From positions 434,001-498,000 of the forward strand of contig CAJYIW010000002.1 of assembly GCA_913775095.1 (NCBI GenBank): DNA of 64,000 nt. Direction: 5' to 3'. Of the stretch, positions 8,468 to 17,383 are shown piece by piece. The stretch's first letter is position 1; each line of letters begins with the position of its first letter. Source of the DNA: an uncultured Siphonobacter sp. Its GTDB lineage: Bacteria > Bacteroidota > Bacteroidia > Cytophagales > Spirosomataceae. The notes beneath the pieces are model-generated. The model did not search any database, was not told the DNA's origin, and worked only from the letters and a program-made list of their open reading frames with translations. Both the position numbers and the translations under genes were made by a program.

Positions 8468-9247
8468 ATGGCCAAAGTAATTGCCATTGCCAACCAGAAA
8501 GGAGGCGTCGGGAAAACCACCACGACGATTAACCTGGCTGCTAGTTTGGCAACCCTGGAGTTCCGGACTTTGATTGTAGATGCTGACCCACAGGCCAACT
8601 CTACGTCGGGTTTAGGCTTCAATCCGAAAGAAATTGAAAATTCCATCTACGAATGCATGGTCGATGGAATTAATGTCTCCGATATTATCATTCAGACCGA
8701 CATTGATTACCTGGATCTGATTCCCTCGCACATTGATCTGGTAGGTGCTGAAATCGAGATGATTAACCTGAAAACCCGGGAAGAGAAAATGAAGGAAGCT
8801 CTGGCTTCTGTTCGTGACAATTACGACTTCATTATCATTGACTGCTCGCCTTCCCTGGGTCTGATTACCATCAACAGTCTGGTTGCGTCCGACTCGGTGA
8901 TTATACCGGTTCAGTGTGAATACTTCGCTCTCGAAGGCTTAGGCAAGTTGCTTAACACCATCAAGATTATTCAAAGCCGCCTCAACACGGGGCTGAGCAT
9001 TGAGGGTATTCTGCTGACAATGTACGATCTGCGGGTTCGCTTATCCAATCAGGTGGTAAACGAGGTAACCGCTCACTTCCAGAATATGGTATTCAATACC
9101 ATCATTCCCCGGAACATTCGCCTGTCGGAATCTCCCAGTTTTGGCGTTCCTGCCATTGCCCACGATGCAGACTCGAAGGGAGCCATCAGTTACCTCAACC
9201 TGGCTCGGGAAATTCTTACCAAAAACGGCTTAGTAACCATTGATTGA
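8468..9247 (+). CDS. parA: Chromosome partitioning ATPase ParA (Soj)
   Basis: Deviant Walker ATPase that binds DNA nonspecifically and, with ParB, segregates chromosome origins. The 259-residue protein carries the deviant Walker A motif KGGVGKTTT near residues 10-18, the LIVDADPQAN Walker A-prime region, and IIDCSPSLG (Walker B) near 125. It is the short chromosomal type without an N-terminal HTH. A -7-like CATCTTTG (8434-8441) lies 26 bp upstream. parB follows after 65 bp, probably in one operon. Confidence 0.95.
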   Translation: MAKVIAIANQKGGVGKTTTTINLAASLATLEFRTLIVDADPQANSTSGLGFNPKEIENSIYECMVDGINVSDIIIQTDIDYLDLIPSHIDLVGAEIEMINLKTREEKMKEALASVRDNYDFIIIDCSPSLGLITINSLVASDSVIIPVQCEYFALEGLGKLLNTIKIIQSRLNTGLSIEGILLTMYDLRVRLSNQVVNEVTAHFQNMVFNTIIPRNIRLSESPSFGVPAIAHDADSKGAISYLNLAREILTKNGLVTID

Positions 9248-9312
9248 GAACGTGTTTAGGATTTAGAGTCACGAAAAACGCGAACCACTAAGTCTGAACA
9301 GGGAAGGAAGAT

Positions 9313-10224
9313 ATGAATAACACCAATAAAAAACGGGTTGGGTTAGGACGTGGTCTGGGAGCCTTATTACAGGACTCGGACTCGGTCAACAGCCGGCCCA
9401 GTGCCACCCCACTATCGGCTCTGGAGCACATTAGCTCCATGAACGAGATCAATGTTAATTTTATTGAAACCAACCCTTTCCAGCCGCGTACTCATTTCGA
9501 TGAGGAGTCGTTGCAGGAACTGGCGGAATCGATTAGAATTCAGGGCATCATCCAGCCGATTACGGTTCGTCAGTTAGGCCGCGATCAGTATCAGCTCATC
9601 TCGGGTGAGCGTCGTTTACAGGCTTCCAAACGGGCCGGGTTAACGCACATCCCAGCCTACGTTCGGACGGCTAATGACCAGCAAATGCTGGAAATGGCTC
9701 TCATTGAGAATATTCAGCGTGAAAACCTCAACGCGATCGAGATTGCCCTGAGTTATCAGCGACTGATTTCGGAGTGTAACCTCCGTCAGGAAGAATTGGG
9801 CGACCGCGTAGGAAAAAACCGCACGACGGTTAACAACTACATTCGTTTACTGAAACTTCCCCCGGTGATTCAGGCTTCCCTGCGGGATAATAAAATCTCT
9901 ATGGGCCACGCCCGGGCTATCATCAACATCGACGATGTAGATACCCAGCTGAGTCTTTTCAAGCGTATCGTCGATGAAGACTGGTCGGTGCGTCGGGTAG
10001 AGGAGGAAGTACGTAAAATTCAGAATCCTGAACTGGCGGATGCCCAAACTAAAAAAGTGCCCCTGAAGCAGGAAATTCGGAGCATTCAGTTCCGTTTATC
10101 TTCGTTCTTTGGCTCCAAAGTTTCGATCAAATCCGACGAAAAAGACAAAGGTGAAATCCGTATTCCCTTCACCAATCAGGAAGATCTGGAGCGGATCATC
10201 AGTACATTAGGCGAATTATCATAA
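9313..10224 (+). CDS. parB: Chromosome partitioning protein ParB (Spo0J)
   Basis: CTPase clamp that loads at parS sites and spreads on DNA. The 303-residue protein starts with the KKRVGLGRGLGALL box used for contact with ParA; then the N-terminal ParB domain with NPFQPR and ISGERRLQASKRAG (the CTP-binding region containing GERR); ENIQRENLN; and a helix-turn-helix (QEELGDRVGKNRTTVNNYIRLL) near 155-180. The C-terminal part is the dimerisation region. No full parS palindrome was found in the window. Confidence 0.95.
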   Translation: MNNTNKKRVGLGRGLGALLQDSDSVNSRPSATPLSALEHISSMNEINVNFIETNPFQPRTHFDEESLQELAESIRIQGIIQPITVRQLGRDQYQLISGERRLQASKRAGLTHIPAYVRTANDQQMLEMALIENIQRENLNAIEIALSYQRLISECNLRQEELGDRVGKNRTTVNNYIRLLKLPPVIQASLRDNKISMGHARAIINIDDVDTQLSLFKRIVDEDWSVRRVEEEVRKIQNPELADAQTKKVPLKQEIRSIQFRLSSFFGSKVSIKSDEKDKGEIRIPFTNQEDLERIISTLGELS

Positions 10225-10297
10225 GAATATTTAACAGTTTTCAGAAGTGGTACGAAGTAATTCAGAGCGTTCTTTGGTCTTTCATTTTCCGATAGCC

Positions 10298-10933
10298 ATG
10301 AAATATCTGATTTACTTCGTATTGTTTTTAGGACTTACCCAGTCGGCCATCGCCCAGAAAACGGACTCCCTGGAGATCGCTAAGGTAGGGGTGGACTCGC
10401 TGGTGAAGTCCATTCCGGTTCCGAAGGGTAAGCTCAAAAAGCCCCTGAACATTATTCCCCGTTACGCGACGTATAAATCTCTGGCTTTGCCGGGCCTGGG
10501 GCAGGCGTATATCCGCCAGTACTGGACCATTCCCATCATTTACGGAGGCTTTGGAGCCTTGGGATACGCCATCCACTGGAATCAGGTACGTTACAAGTCC
10601 GTGCTGGGTAGTTGGGAAAATTTTATTTATCAGCGGGATAAGCAAAAAGTACCAGTCCCTACCGTTGATGTCGTCATTGGAAATAAAGTCTATGAAGGCG
10701 TTACTCAGGAGTCCGTACTCAGGTCCAATACCGCTTTGTATCGCCGTCAGCGGGATTTATCCATCATTGGCTGCGTCGTTTTATACGCTTTTCAACTGGT
10801 CGAAGCGAACGTTTCGGCCCATTTGAAAACGTTTGATAATACCGACGATATTTCCCTGAAATTTAAACCCGGCGTTCAAACCGATTACACAAGTACGCCC
10901 ATTGGCATTACGGCCGTTTATACATTTAAGTAA
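10298..10933 (+). CDS. DUF5683 family membrane protein
   Basis: Function unknown. From the ATG at 10298 the product has 211 residues: a signal peptide (MKYLIYFVLFLGLTQSAIAQ), then PRYATYKSLALPGLGQAYIRQYWTIP, the characteristic start of DUF5683, and two to three hydrophobic segments (PIIYGGFGALGYAIHW; SIIGCVVLYAFQLVEANVSA). The longer GTG start at 10247 would put 17 charged residues before the signal peptide and was rejected. It follows parB by 73 bp in the conserved par-dapB-lepB run, so it is probably co-transcribed. Confidence 0.85.
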   Translation: MKYLIYFVLFLGLTQSAIAQKTDSLEIAKVGVDSLVKSIPVPKGKLKKPLNIIPRYATYKSLALPGLGQAYIRQYWTIPIIYGGFGALGYAIHWNQVRYKSVLGSWENFIYQRDKQKVPVPTVDVVIGNKVYEGVTQESVLRSNTALYRRQRDLSIIGCVVLYAFQLVEANVSAHLKTFDNTDDISLKFKPGVQTDYTSTPIGITAVYTFK

Positions 10934-10934
10934 T

Positions 10935-11040
10935 AGAGTTTGATAAAACAGGTTTGAAATCGTTTGATTGGCTTTGAACAAGGTTTGAAGATTTTCATAC
11001 GTTATCATACACTCAAACAGACCCAAACCCGATTCAAACG
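10935..11040. repeat. GTTTGA-rich segment with inverted arms
   Basis: Five GTTTGA/CTTTGA units (10938-10988) on the left face TCAAAC units on the right (11012-11039), so the segment can fold into a long imperfect hairpin. It sits between DUF5683 and dapB. No coding potential. Confidence 0.5.
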
Positions 11041-11060
11041 TTCCTCATACCAGAATTAAT

Positions 11061-11780
11061 ATGCGAATAGTACTCTTAGGTTACGGAAAAATGGGCAAAG
11101 TCATTGAACGCATTGCTCAGGAACGTGGCCACGAAATTGTAGGTCGGATTGACGAAACCAACCGGGAAAGTTTTGCTGAATTTTCTCCCGCAACGGCTGA
11201 TGTCGTGATTGAGTTCAGCCATCCTTCTGCCGCTCTTCAAAACCTCAAAGATTCGATTGGACAGGGCTTACCTACCGTCTGCGGAACCACGGGCTGGCTC
11301 GATCATCGTACCGAAATTGAAGCCCTGACGGCCAAGACGACCGGAGCGTTCTTTTACGCTTCCAATTACAGCATTGGGGTCAATCTGTTTTTCCGCATGA
11401 ACAAACGGCTGGCAAAGCTGATCAGTCCTTATCCCCAATACCGTGTGGAAATGACCGAAATCCACCACATTCATAAACTGGATGCTCCCAGCGGTACGGC
11501 CATTACGTTAGCCGAAGGAATTCTGGAAACGAATAACCGCTTATCCCAATGGGTATTGGAAGAAGGCGACGGACAAACTACCTTGCCCATTCATGCCGTT
11601 CGGGAAGGCGAAGTTCCCGGAACCCACATGGTTACCTATCAGTCCGAAGTAGATTCCATTGAAATCAAACACACTGCTCATAACCGGCAGGGCTTTGCTC
11701 TTGGAGCCGTAGTGGCGGCCGAATGGCTCGTGGGTAAAGTAGGCGTGTTCGGAATGGATGATTTATTAGGAGAAGAGTAA
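11061..11780 (+). CDS. dapB: 4-hydroxy-tetrahydrodipicolinate reductase
   Basis: NAD(P)H-dependent step of the diaminopimelate/lysine pathway, supplying peptidoglycan precursor. The 239-residue protein has the N-terminal nucleotide-binding motif GYGKMGKVIE, the CGTTGW motif near residue 75, and the active-site signature EIHHIHKLDAPSGTA near residues 133-147 with the catalytic His and Lys present. Length and motifs are normal for the family. A short inverted repeat separates it from lepB. Confidence 0.95.
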   Translation: MRIVLLGYGKMGKVIERIAQERGHEIVGRIDETNRESFAEFSPATADVVIEFSHPSAALQNLKDSIGQGLPTVCGTTGWLDHRTEIEALTAKTTGAFFYASNYSIGVNLFFRMNKRLAKLISPYPQYRVEMTEIHHIHKLDAPSGTAITLAEGILETNNRLSQWVLEEGDGQTTLPIHAVREGEVPGTHMVTYQSEVDSIEIKHTAHNRQGFALGAVVAAEWLVGKVGVFGMDDLLGEE

Positions 11781-11782
11781 TG

Positions 11783-11853
11783 TAGTTGCTAGGTAGTGGT
11801 TGTTAGTGATTTGGAAAACGCATCTAACAACCATCAACTAGTAACCAACAACT
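11783..11853. repeat. Inverted repeat of TTAGTTG-type motifs
   Basis: Immediately after dapB, TAGTTGCTAGGTAGTGGTTG and, 40 bp on, CAACCATCAACTAGTAACCA plus ACAACTA are imperfect inverse complements. The arms use the same GTTAGTTG vocabulary as the array at 2708-2869. Confidence 0.6.
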
Positions 11854-11866
11854 AAAACAAAAGATA

Positions 11867-13000
11867 ATGGAAGTAAAAACGGCTCAGCAGGGTCAGCCTA
11901 AAAAACAGAAATCGGCCTTTCGCGAGTGGATTGATTCGGTCACGTTTGCCGTAGTGGCGGCTACGCTTATCCGCTGGTTATTTCTGGAAGCGTACACCAT
12001 TCCTACGCCTTCGATGGAAAACAGCCTGTTGGTGGGTGATTTCCTTTTTGTCAGTAAGCTGCATTACGGAACCCGTACACCTCAAACGCCCCTGCAGGTA
12101 CCCTTGACTCACCAGAAAATCTGGGGAACGAATATTGACTCGTACCTCGACTGGATCAAGTTACCCATGTACCGACTACCCGGTTTTTCGAGTGTGAAAA
12201 ACGGGGATGTCGTGGTTTTTAATTACCCCGATTCGCTGCACCTGCCCGCCGATCTGCGTCCTAACTATATCAAGCGTTGCATTGGTATTGCCGGCGACGT
12301 TATTGAAGTTCGTGATACCCAGGTATGGGTGAACGGAAAGGCCATGGAAAATCCGGAGAAGATGCTCCAGCCCTATAACATGTACACCAAAGAGGCTTTG
12401 GACAGCAAATTTTTCCTGAAATACGACATCTGGAACCGCCAGAATGAATCCGAAAACTGGTCTCCCTTTTACGAGGTGGATTCGGTTCGCAAGGAAGCCA
12501 TCCTGACGGGTTACCACGTGACAACCAGTGCGGCCGTAGCGAAGCAATTCCAGGAAATGGGTATTCAGGTACAGCCGGAAATTATTCAGAAAGGTCTGGC
12601 GGATAGTCGTATTTACCCTTATTCTCCTTTGTTTAACTGGAATCAGGACAACTTCGGTCCTTTGCAGGTTCCTAAAAAGGGAGAGACCATCCAGCTAACG
12701 GCTGAGAACATTGCCAAATACCGGGACGTGATCGAAAACTTCGAATATAATGACAAGGTGGAAATCGACGGAACGACCGTGAAAGTAAACGGCCAGGCCA
12801 TCTCTACCTATACTTTTAAACAGGATTATTACTTCATGATGGGAGACAATCGCAGTAATTCGGCCGATTCGCGTTACTGGGGTTTTGTTCCTTCTGATCA
12901 CATCGTAGGAAAAGCGGTATTTGTATGGATGTCGCTGGATCCGCAGGGCAGCTTCCTCGATAAAATTCGCTGGAAACGTCTGTTCCGTCTGATTGATTAG
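11867..13000 (+). CDS. lepB: Signal peptidase I
   Basis: Membrane-bound Ser/Lys protease that removes signal peptides from Sec/Tat-exported proteins. The 377-residue protein has a short cytoplasmic N-terminus, one membrane anchor (about 25-42), box B IPTPSMENSLLVGD with the catalytic Ser49, the Lys box YIKRCIGIAGD near residue 134, and GDNRSNSADSRYWGFVP near 325. An insertion of roughly 150 residues separates the last boxes, as in the long Bacteroidota form. A perfect terminator follows, ending the par-lepB run. Confidence 0.94.
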   Translation: MEVKTAQQGQPKKQKSAFREWIDSVTFAVVAATLIRWLFLEAYTIPTPSMENSLLVGDFLFVSKLHYGTRTPQTPLQVPLTHQKIWGTNIDSYLDWIKLPMYRLPGFSSVKNGDVVVFNYPDSLHLPADLRPNYIKRCIGIAGDVIEVRDTQVWVNGKAMENPEKMLQPYNMYTKEALDSKFFLKYDIWNRQNESENWSPFYEVDSVRKEAILTGYHVTTSAAVAKQFQEMGIQVQPEIIQKGLADSRIYPYSPLFNWNQDNFGPLQVPKKGETIQLTAENIAKYRDVIENFEYNDKVEIDGTTVKVNGQAISTYTFKQDYYFMMGDNRSNSADSRYWGFVPSDHIVGKAVFVWMSLDPQGSFLDKIRWKRLFRLID

Positions 13001-13020
13001 TCAGGACTATACTCCTTAGA

Positions 13021-13056
13021 AAAGCCCGTACTGAATCTCAGTACGGGCTTTTTTTG
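13021..13056 (+). terminator. Terminator after lepB
   Basis: Perfect 14-bp stem AAAGCCCGTACTGA / TCAGTACGGGCTTT with a 3-nt loop and a T run. Confidence 0.92.
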
Positions 13057-13173
13057 CTATACAGTATTGATTACAGATAAATATTTAAATAAATAATCCT
13101 ACTTTGTAAATCGGTAATCCTTTGATCCCCCGAAGGATTTTTCTCTAAATCTCCTAAAACTTTTACAACCGAA

Positions 13174-14784
13174 ATGCAAGGTTTGCAAGGTATTGATTAC
13201 GGTGTCTTCCTGATCTATTTTTTACTGGTTTCTCTGTACGGCTACTGGATTTACCGCCGGAAAAAATCCAGCGAAATCAACACCAAAGATTTTTTTCTGG
13301 CGGAAGGTTCGCTCACCTGGTGGGCCATTGGAGCCTCGCTGATTGCCTCGAATATTTCGGCTGAACATTTTATTGGCATGTCCGGCTCGGGTTTTGCCAT
13401 GGGGCTGGCCATTTCTTCCTACGAATGGATGTCGGCGGCTACGCTGATTATCGTGGCGATCTTCTTCATTCCGATTTACCTGAAGAATAAGATTTATACC
13501 ATGCCGCAGTTTCTGTCGCAGCGGTATAATGACACCGTAGCCACCATTATGGCTATTTTCTGGCTGTTACTGTACGTCTTTGTTAACCTTACTTCCATTC
13601 TGTATTTAGGAGCATTAGCCGTTGAAACCATCTCGGGGGTTCCGTTTACCTACTGCATGTTTGGGCTGGCTCTTTTTGCCATTTTCATTACCCTGGGCGG
13701 CATGAAAGTCATCGGATACACCGATCTGATTCAGGTAGTGGTACTGGTTATGGGCGGCGTAGCCGTAACCGTTCTGGCTCTGCAAATGGTTTCAGATCAG
13801 TGGGGCGGCAGTGGGGTACTGGATGGACTAAGTCTGTTACGAACCCACGCGGATGGACATTTTCACATGATCTTTTCGGAAGGCGACAAGTATTACTACG
13901 AGTTACCGGGCATGGCCGTCCTCTTTGGCGGCATGTGGATCAATAACCTGAACTACTGGGGCTGTAATCAATACATCGTACAGCGGGCTCTGGGAGCCGA
14001 CTTACCCACGGCCCGTAACGGCATTCTGTTTGCCGCTTTTCTCAAATTAGTCATTCCGATGATCTGCGTAATTCCGGGTATCGCCGCGTACGTTCTGTAT
14101 CAGAACGGAGCGTTTCAGCAGGAAATGGTGGATGCGGCAGGAAATGTCAAACCCGACCATGCCTACCCGACCCTGATGAATTTACTGCCGAACGGACTGA
14201 AAGGCCTGGCCTTTGCGGCCCTTACCGCAGCAATTGTGGCTTCACTGGCGGGAAAATGTAATAGCATCTCCACGATTTTCAGTCTGGATATTTATAAGAA
14301 ATTCCTGAATCCAGACGCTTCAGAAAAGCAAACCGTTTGGATTGGTCGCCTTGCGGTTTGGGTGGCTTTTGCCATTGCCCTGATGATTACGCCACAGTTG
14401 CGACGGCTGGAACAGGCCTACCAATTCATTCAGGAATATTCGAATTACCTGACGCCCGGAGCTTTCGCTCTGTTTTTCCTGGGTTTATTCTGGAAACGAA
14501 CGACTTCAACGGCGGCTCTCATTGCCGCCAGTTTATCCATTCCGCTGGCTTTGGTATTCAAATTTGTGCCGGAAACGCCCATTCCTTTTCTTCACCGGAC
14601 GGGCTGGTGTTTCCTGATTCTGGTAAGCATCATGGTTGTCGTTTCCCTGCTGGATTCATCCAGCAAGTTCAACCCCAAAGGCCTTACCCTGACCCGAAGT
14701 ATGTTCCGGATTTCGCCTACGTTCGTGGTCTTTTCGGTGTTGATTTGGGGAATCATTGCGGCGTTGTATACCGTATTCTGGTAG
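13174..14784 (+). CDS. Sodium/solute symporter (SSS family), possibly inositol or sugar
   Basis: Secondary transporter of the SSS (SGLT-like) family in the inner membrane, driven by sodium. The 536-residue protein shows about 14 hydrophobic segments; SGSGFAMGLAISSYEWMSA, the WLLLYVFVNLTSILYLGALAVE segment, NNLNYWGCNQYIVQRAL and AALTAAIVASLAGKCNSISTIF match vertebrate-type sodium/glucose or myo-inositol cotransporters. The substrate is inferred: the next gene is a myo-inositol oxygenase, which makes inositol plausible. The next gene has its own promoter box, so the two may be transcribed separately. Confidence 0.88.
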   Translation: MQGLQGIDYGVFLIYFLLVSLYGYWIYRRKKSSEINTKDFFLAEGSLTWWAIGASLIASNISAEHFIGMSGSGFAMGLAISSYEWMSAATLIIVAIFFIPIYLKNKIYTMPQFLSQRYNDTVATIMAIFWLLLYVFVNLTSILYLGALAVETISGVPFTYCMFGLALFAIFITLGGMKVIGYTDLIQVVVLVMGGVAVTVLALQMVSDQWGGSGVLDGLSLLRTHADGHFHMIFSEGDKYYYELPGMAVLFGGMWINNLNYWGCNQYIVQRALGADLPTARNGILFAAFLKLVIPMICVIPGIAAYVLYQNGAFQQEMVDAAGNVKPDHAYPTLMNLLPNGLKGLAFAALTAAIVASLAGKCNSISTIFSLDIYKKFLNPDASEKQTVWIGRLAVWVAFAIALMITPQLRRLEQAYQFIQEYSNYLTPGAFALFFLGLFWKRTTSTAALIAASLSIPLALVFKFVPETPIPFLHRTGWCFLILVSIMVVVSLLDSSSKFNPKGLTLTRSMFRISPTFVVFSVLIWGIIAALYTVFW

Positions 14785-14846
14785 ATAGGTGTTATTTGAA
14801 TTGTGCAAAATTATAGTGGTATGAGTCAGTACATACAAAATTCTAT

Positions 14847-14854
14847 TACCTTTG
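14847..14854 (+). promoter_or_regulatory. -7 box TACCTTTG for the inositol oxygenase gene
   Basis: Perfect TAnnTTTG, 67 bp before the ATG at 14922, between the symporter and the oxygenase gene. Confidence 0.55.
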
Positions 14855-14921
14855 AAGAAAAGGATAAGTCTTTCAGTTTCAAGAGAAAAAAACAGTTTCT
14901 GACCTTTTAATACCCAATACA

Positions 14922-15797
14922 ATGAAAACCGAATTCAGTGCTGAAGAAAAAAATCCGCTGGCTAGTCTGGACGTATGGGAGGACGATTTACTCGAACGTT
15001 ATCCGGAACCCCAGCAAACGGCCAAAGCCAAAGATGAATTCAGGAATTATGAAAACCCCGAACGGGATACCGTTCGTGAGTTTTATCGTCTGAACCATAC
15101 TTACCAGACGTATGATTTTGTTCAGCAGAAGAAGGCCGATTTTCTAAAGTTTGACCGGAAAGAAATGCCCATCTGGGAAGCTTTCGACTTCCTGAATACC
15201 CTTGTAGACGATTCCGATCCCGACATTGAGCTGGATCAGCTGCAACACTTATTACAGACCTCGGAAGCCATTCGGGCAGACGGGCATCCCGACTGGTTTG
15301 TCCTGACCGGATTACTCCACGACATGGGCAAAGTATTATGCCTCTTCGGCGAGCCTCAGTGGGCCGTGGTGGGAGATACGTTTCCCGTGGGTTGCAAGCC
15401 GTCGGATAAGATTGTTTACCCTGAATTTTTTGAAGCCAATCCGGATACGAAGGACGAGCGATACAATACGAAATACGGCGTTTACGAACCCAATTGCGGC
15501 TTACGTAACGTACACATGTCCTGGGGACACGATGAGTATCTGTACCACATGATGAAGGATTATTTACCCGAATCGGCTCTGTACATGATGCGTTATCACT
15601 CATTCTACGCCCAGCACCGCGAAGAAGCCTATGATCACCTCATGGACGATCACGACCGCGAAATGTTTAAGTACGTTCGGTTGTTTAATCCGTACGATCT
15701 GTATTCCAAGGCTCCGGTGCCACCGAATGTGAAAGAACTGAAACCTTACTATCAGGATTTGATCGCGAAGTATTTACCTGCAACGATCAAATTCTAA
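14922..15797 (+). CDS. Inositol oxygenase (MIOX family)
   Basis: Non-haem di-iron oxygenase converting myo-inositol to D-glucuronate. The 291-residue protein has the size of the animal enzyme. All six iron ligands known from mouse MIOX have counterparts: His in DGHPDW, His-Asp in LLHDMGK, His in WGHDEYLY, His in RYHSFYA and Asp in FNPYDLYSK. The stretch [15 protein letters not shown] is also typical. It is cytoplasmic. With the upstream SSS transporter it suggests inositol uptake and oxidation; genes for glucuronate breakdown are not in the window. It could reflect ancient exchange with eukaryotes, though base composition matches the neighbours. Confidence 0.93.
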   Translation: MKTEFSAEEKNPLASLDVWEDDLLERYPEPQQTAKAKDEFRNYENPERDTVREFYRLNHTYQTYDFVQQKKADFLKFDRKEMPIWEAFDFLNTLVDDSDPDIELDQLQHLLQTSEAIRADGHPDWFVLTGLLHDMGKVLCLFGEPQWAVVGDTFPVGCKPSDKIVYPEFFEANPDTKDERYNTKYGVYEPNCGLRNVHMSWGHDEYLYHMMKDYLPESALYMMRYHSFYAQHREEAYDHLMDDHDREMFKYVRLFNPYDLYSKAPVPPNVKELKPYYQDLIAKYLPATIKF

Positions 15798-15829
15798 TCT
15801 TCGTAAAGACACGATTGACAGTTCAGTAG

Positions 15830-15872
15830 AAAAGAAAGAAGCCGAGTAATTTTGACTCGGCTTCTTTCTTTT
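15830..15872. terminator. Bidirectional terminator between convergent genes
   Basis: An 18-bp perfect stem (AAAAGAAAGAAGCCGAGT and its complement) with a 7-nt loop. A-rich and T-rich edges let it work for both the oxygenase gene and the methyltransferase gene, whose stop codon overlaps the right arm. Confidence 0.88.
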
Positions 15873-17058
15873 ACTCTACGTATAAAACCAGACCCTTCAG
15901 GTAATGACCTTCGGGATGGAAGAAATTCACCGGGTGATCGGGGCCCTGGGACAGGTGGTGTAATACCCGGACCTGTCGACCCGCCTCAATGGCCGCCGCC
16001 ACGATCGTATTGTAAAACAATCCACGGTCAACAACCTGCGAACAGGAGAACGTGAAGAGAATGCCACCCGGGGCCAATCGTTTCAATCCTTCAATGTTGA
16101 GCCGCTTATATCCTTGTACGGCCCGGTGACGGGCGTCCATGCTTTTGGCATAAGCCGGAGGATCCAGAACCACGACGTCATATTGCTGATCGTGGGTTTT
16201 TAGGTACTTCATTACGTCTTCGGCGTAAGCTTCATGCGTGGTTTCCCCTTCGTGATTTGCCGCTACGTTTTGCTCGACTAATCGAATGGCTTTTTCTGAA
16301 ACATCGACCGAATGCACCAGCGATGCCTGAGCCGAAAGGGCATAAATCGAGAAGCCGCCGGAATAACAGAAGGCATTGAGTACCCGCTTGCCTTTCACGT
16401 ATTTCGTTAACAGCTGACGGTTTTCGCGTTGATCCAGAAAGAAACCCGTTTTCTGACCCGTTTGCCAGTCAATGAGAAACGTATGACCGTTTTCCAGCAC
16501 GGGATGAGGCAGGCTGATGGTATCTTTTTGCCAGAGGTACCCATTCTGAACCGATTGGGCGTAACGATCGGGTAAGGTTTCGTGGCTTTTATCGTAAACG
16601 CCTGTCAACTGCTCACCGTAAAGCGTTCGCAGAGCCTGTGTGATGCTTTCACGTTCGCGGTGCATGCCGACGCTGTGGCCCTGAAAAACGACTACGCCGT
16701 TATACCAGTCCAGAATCAGGCCGGGAAACCCGTCGCCTTCGCCGTGCACGAGTCGACAACAGGTCGTATCCGTAAACTGAAGAGCCTGTCGTACGCGTAA
16801 GGCTTTTTCCAGACGCTTGAACCAGAAATCAGCGTTGGGGGTAATGGGCTCGAAGGAAAAGAGCTTAACCGTGATGGAGCCTTCGTGGTAATGACCCGTA
16901 GCGAGGTAATTCTTCTGATGATCGACTACCTCAACCACTTCGCCATCCTGCGGCTTACCGAGGACCTTGGCAATCGCACCCGAAAACACCCAGGGGTGGA
17001 AACGACGAACGGGAGCATCCTTTCCGGGCTTTAATATGATTTGAACAACGGATTCCAT
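15871..17058 (-). CDS. rlmI: Class I rRNA methyltransferase, RlmI-type (PUA + SAM domain)
   Basis: SAM-dependent 23S rRNA cytosine-5 methyltransferase of the RlmI/RlmK group. Its 395 residues nearly equal E. coli RlmI. The N-terminal PUA domain covers roughly residues 1-80 (VRRFHPWVFSGAIAKV); the Rossmann domain shows VLNAFCYSGGFSIYAL near 215, YDVVVLDPPAYAKS near 290 and FTFSCSQVV near 345. The exact target base in this lineage is inferred. A perfect -7 box ends four bases before the ATG, as for pyrE, so the mRNA may be leaderless. Confidence 0.88.
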   Translation of the reverse strand: MESVVQIILKPGKDAPVRRFHPWVFSGAIAKVLGKPQDGEVVEVVDHQKNYLATGHYHEGSITVKLFSFEPITPNADFWFKRLEKALRVRQALQFTDTTCCRLVHGEGDGFPGLILDWYNGVVVFQGHSVGMHRERESITQALRTLYGEQLTGVYDKSHETLPDRYAQSVQNGYLWQKDTISLPHPVLENGHTFLIDWQTGQKTGFFLDQRENRQLLTKYVKGKRVLNAFCYSGGFSIYALSAQASLVHSVDVSEKAIRLVEQNVAANHEGETTHEAYAEDVMKYLKTHDQQYDVVVLDPPAYAKSMDARHRAVQGYKRLNIEGLKRLAPGGILFTFSCSQVVDRGLFYNTIVAAAIEAGRQVRVLHHLSQGPDHPVNFFHPEGHYLKGLVLYVE

Positions 17059-17062
17059 CGCA

Positions 17063-17070
17063 CAAAGATA
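17063..17070 (-). promoter_or_regulatory. -7 box TATCTTTG abutting the methyltransferase start
   Basis: On the minus strand the box is followed by four bases (TGCG) and then ATG. This repeats the box-N4-ATG spacing of pyrE. Confidence 0.6.
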
Positions 17071-17383
17071 CGGCGGACTTGGGGTTGTTAGTTGCTGGTT
17101 GTTTGATGAAAGTTGTGCGTTGTTGGTTATGAGTCAAAAGCTATGGGCAGGAAGAAAGTAAGTAAGTAACCAAAAGTCCCGAAAGGCAGGATGTTCCGGT
17201 TGAAAGCTTTTGAGAGGTAGCCGAAGAACAAAGACCTTGGACACCGAAGCCAAAACAAGCATTAGCAGAACTTCCCGAAAGCTTTGAGCTTTCGGGAAGT
17301 TGCAACAAGAAATATATTAAATAAAGCTCCTGGCCCGGAACTTACCAGTACACCATAACACTGCCCAACAACCAACAACCAGC
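17071..17383. other. Gene-free stretch with TTAGTTG-type arms and a hairpin
   Basis: No coding frame is supported. GTTGTTAGTTGCTGGTTG (17085-17102) and CAACAACCAACAACCAGCC (17366-17384) are near-inverse complements bordering the stretch. In the middle lies the 33-nt hairpin at 17269-17301. Confidence 0.7.
17269..17301. repeat. 33-nt hairpin AACTTCCCGAAAG family, copy 2
   Basis: Perfect 15-bp stem, 3-nt loop, no flanking T run. Same outer stem as the elements at 1119-1149 and 39995-40027. Position suits a transcript end for the phospholipase-like gene at 17384, but the missing T run argues against a classic terminator. Confidence 0.85.

Noticed and set aside
14337-14816. 159-residue frame on the plus strand
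   Set aside because: Out-of-frame shadow of the SSS symporter gene.
15040-15603. 187-residue frame on the minus strand
   Set aside because: Antisense shadow of the inositol oxygenase gene.
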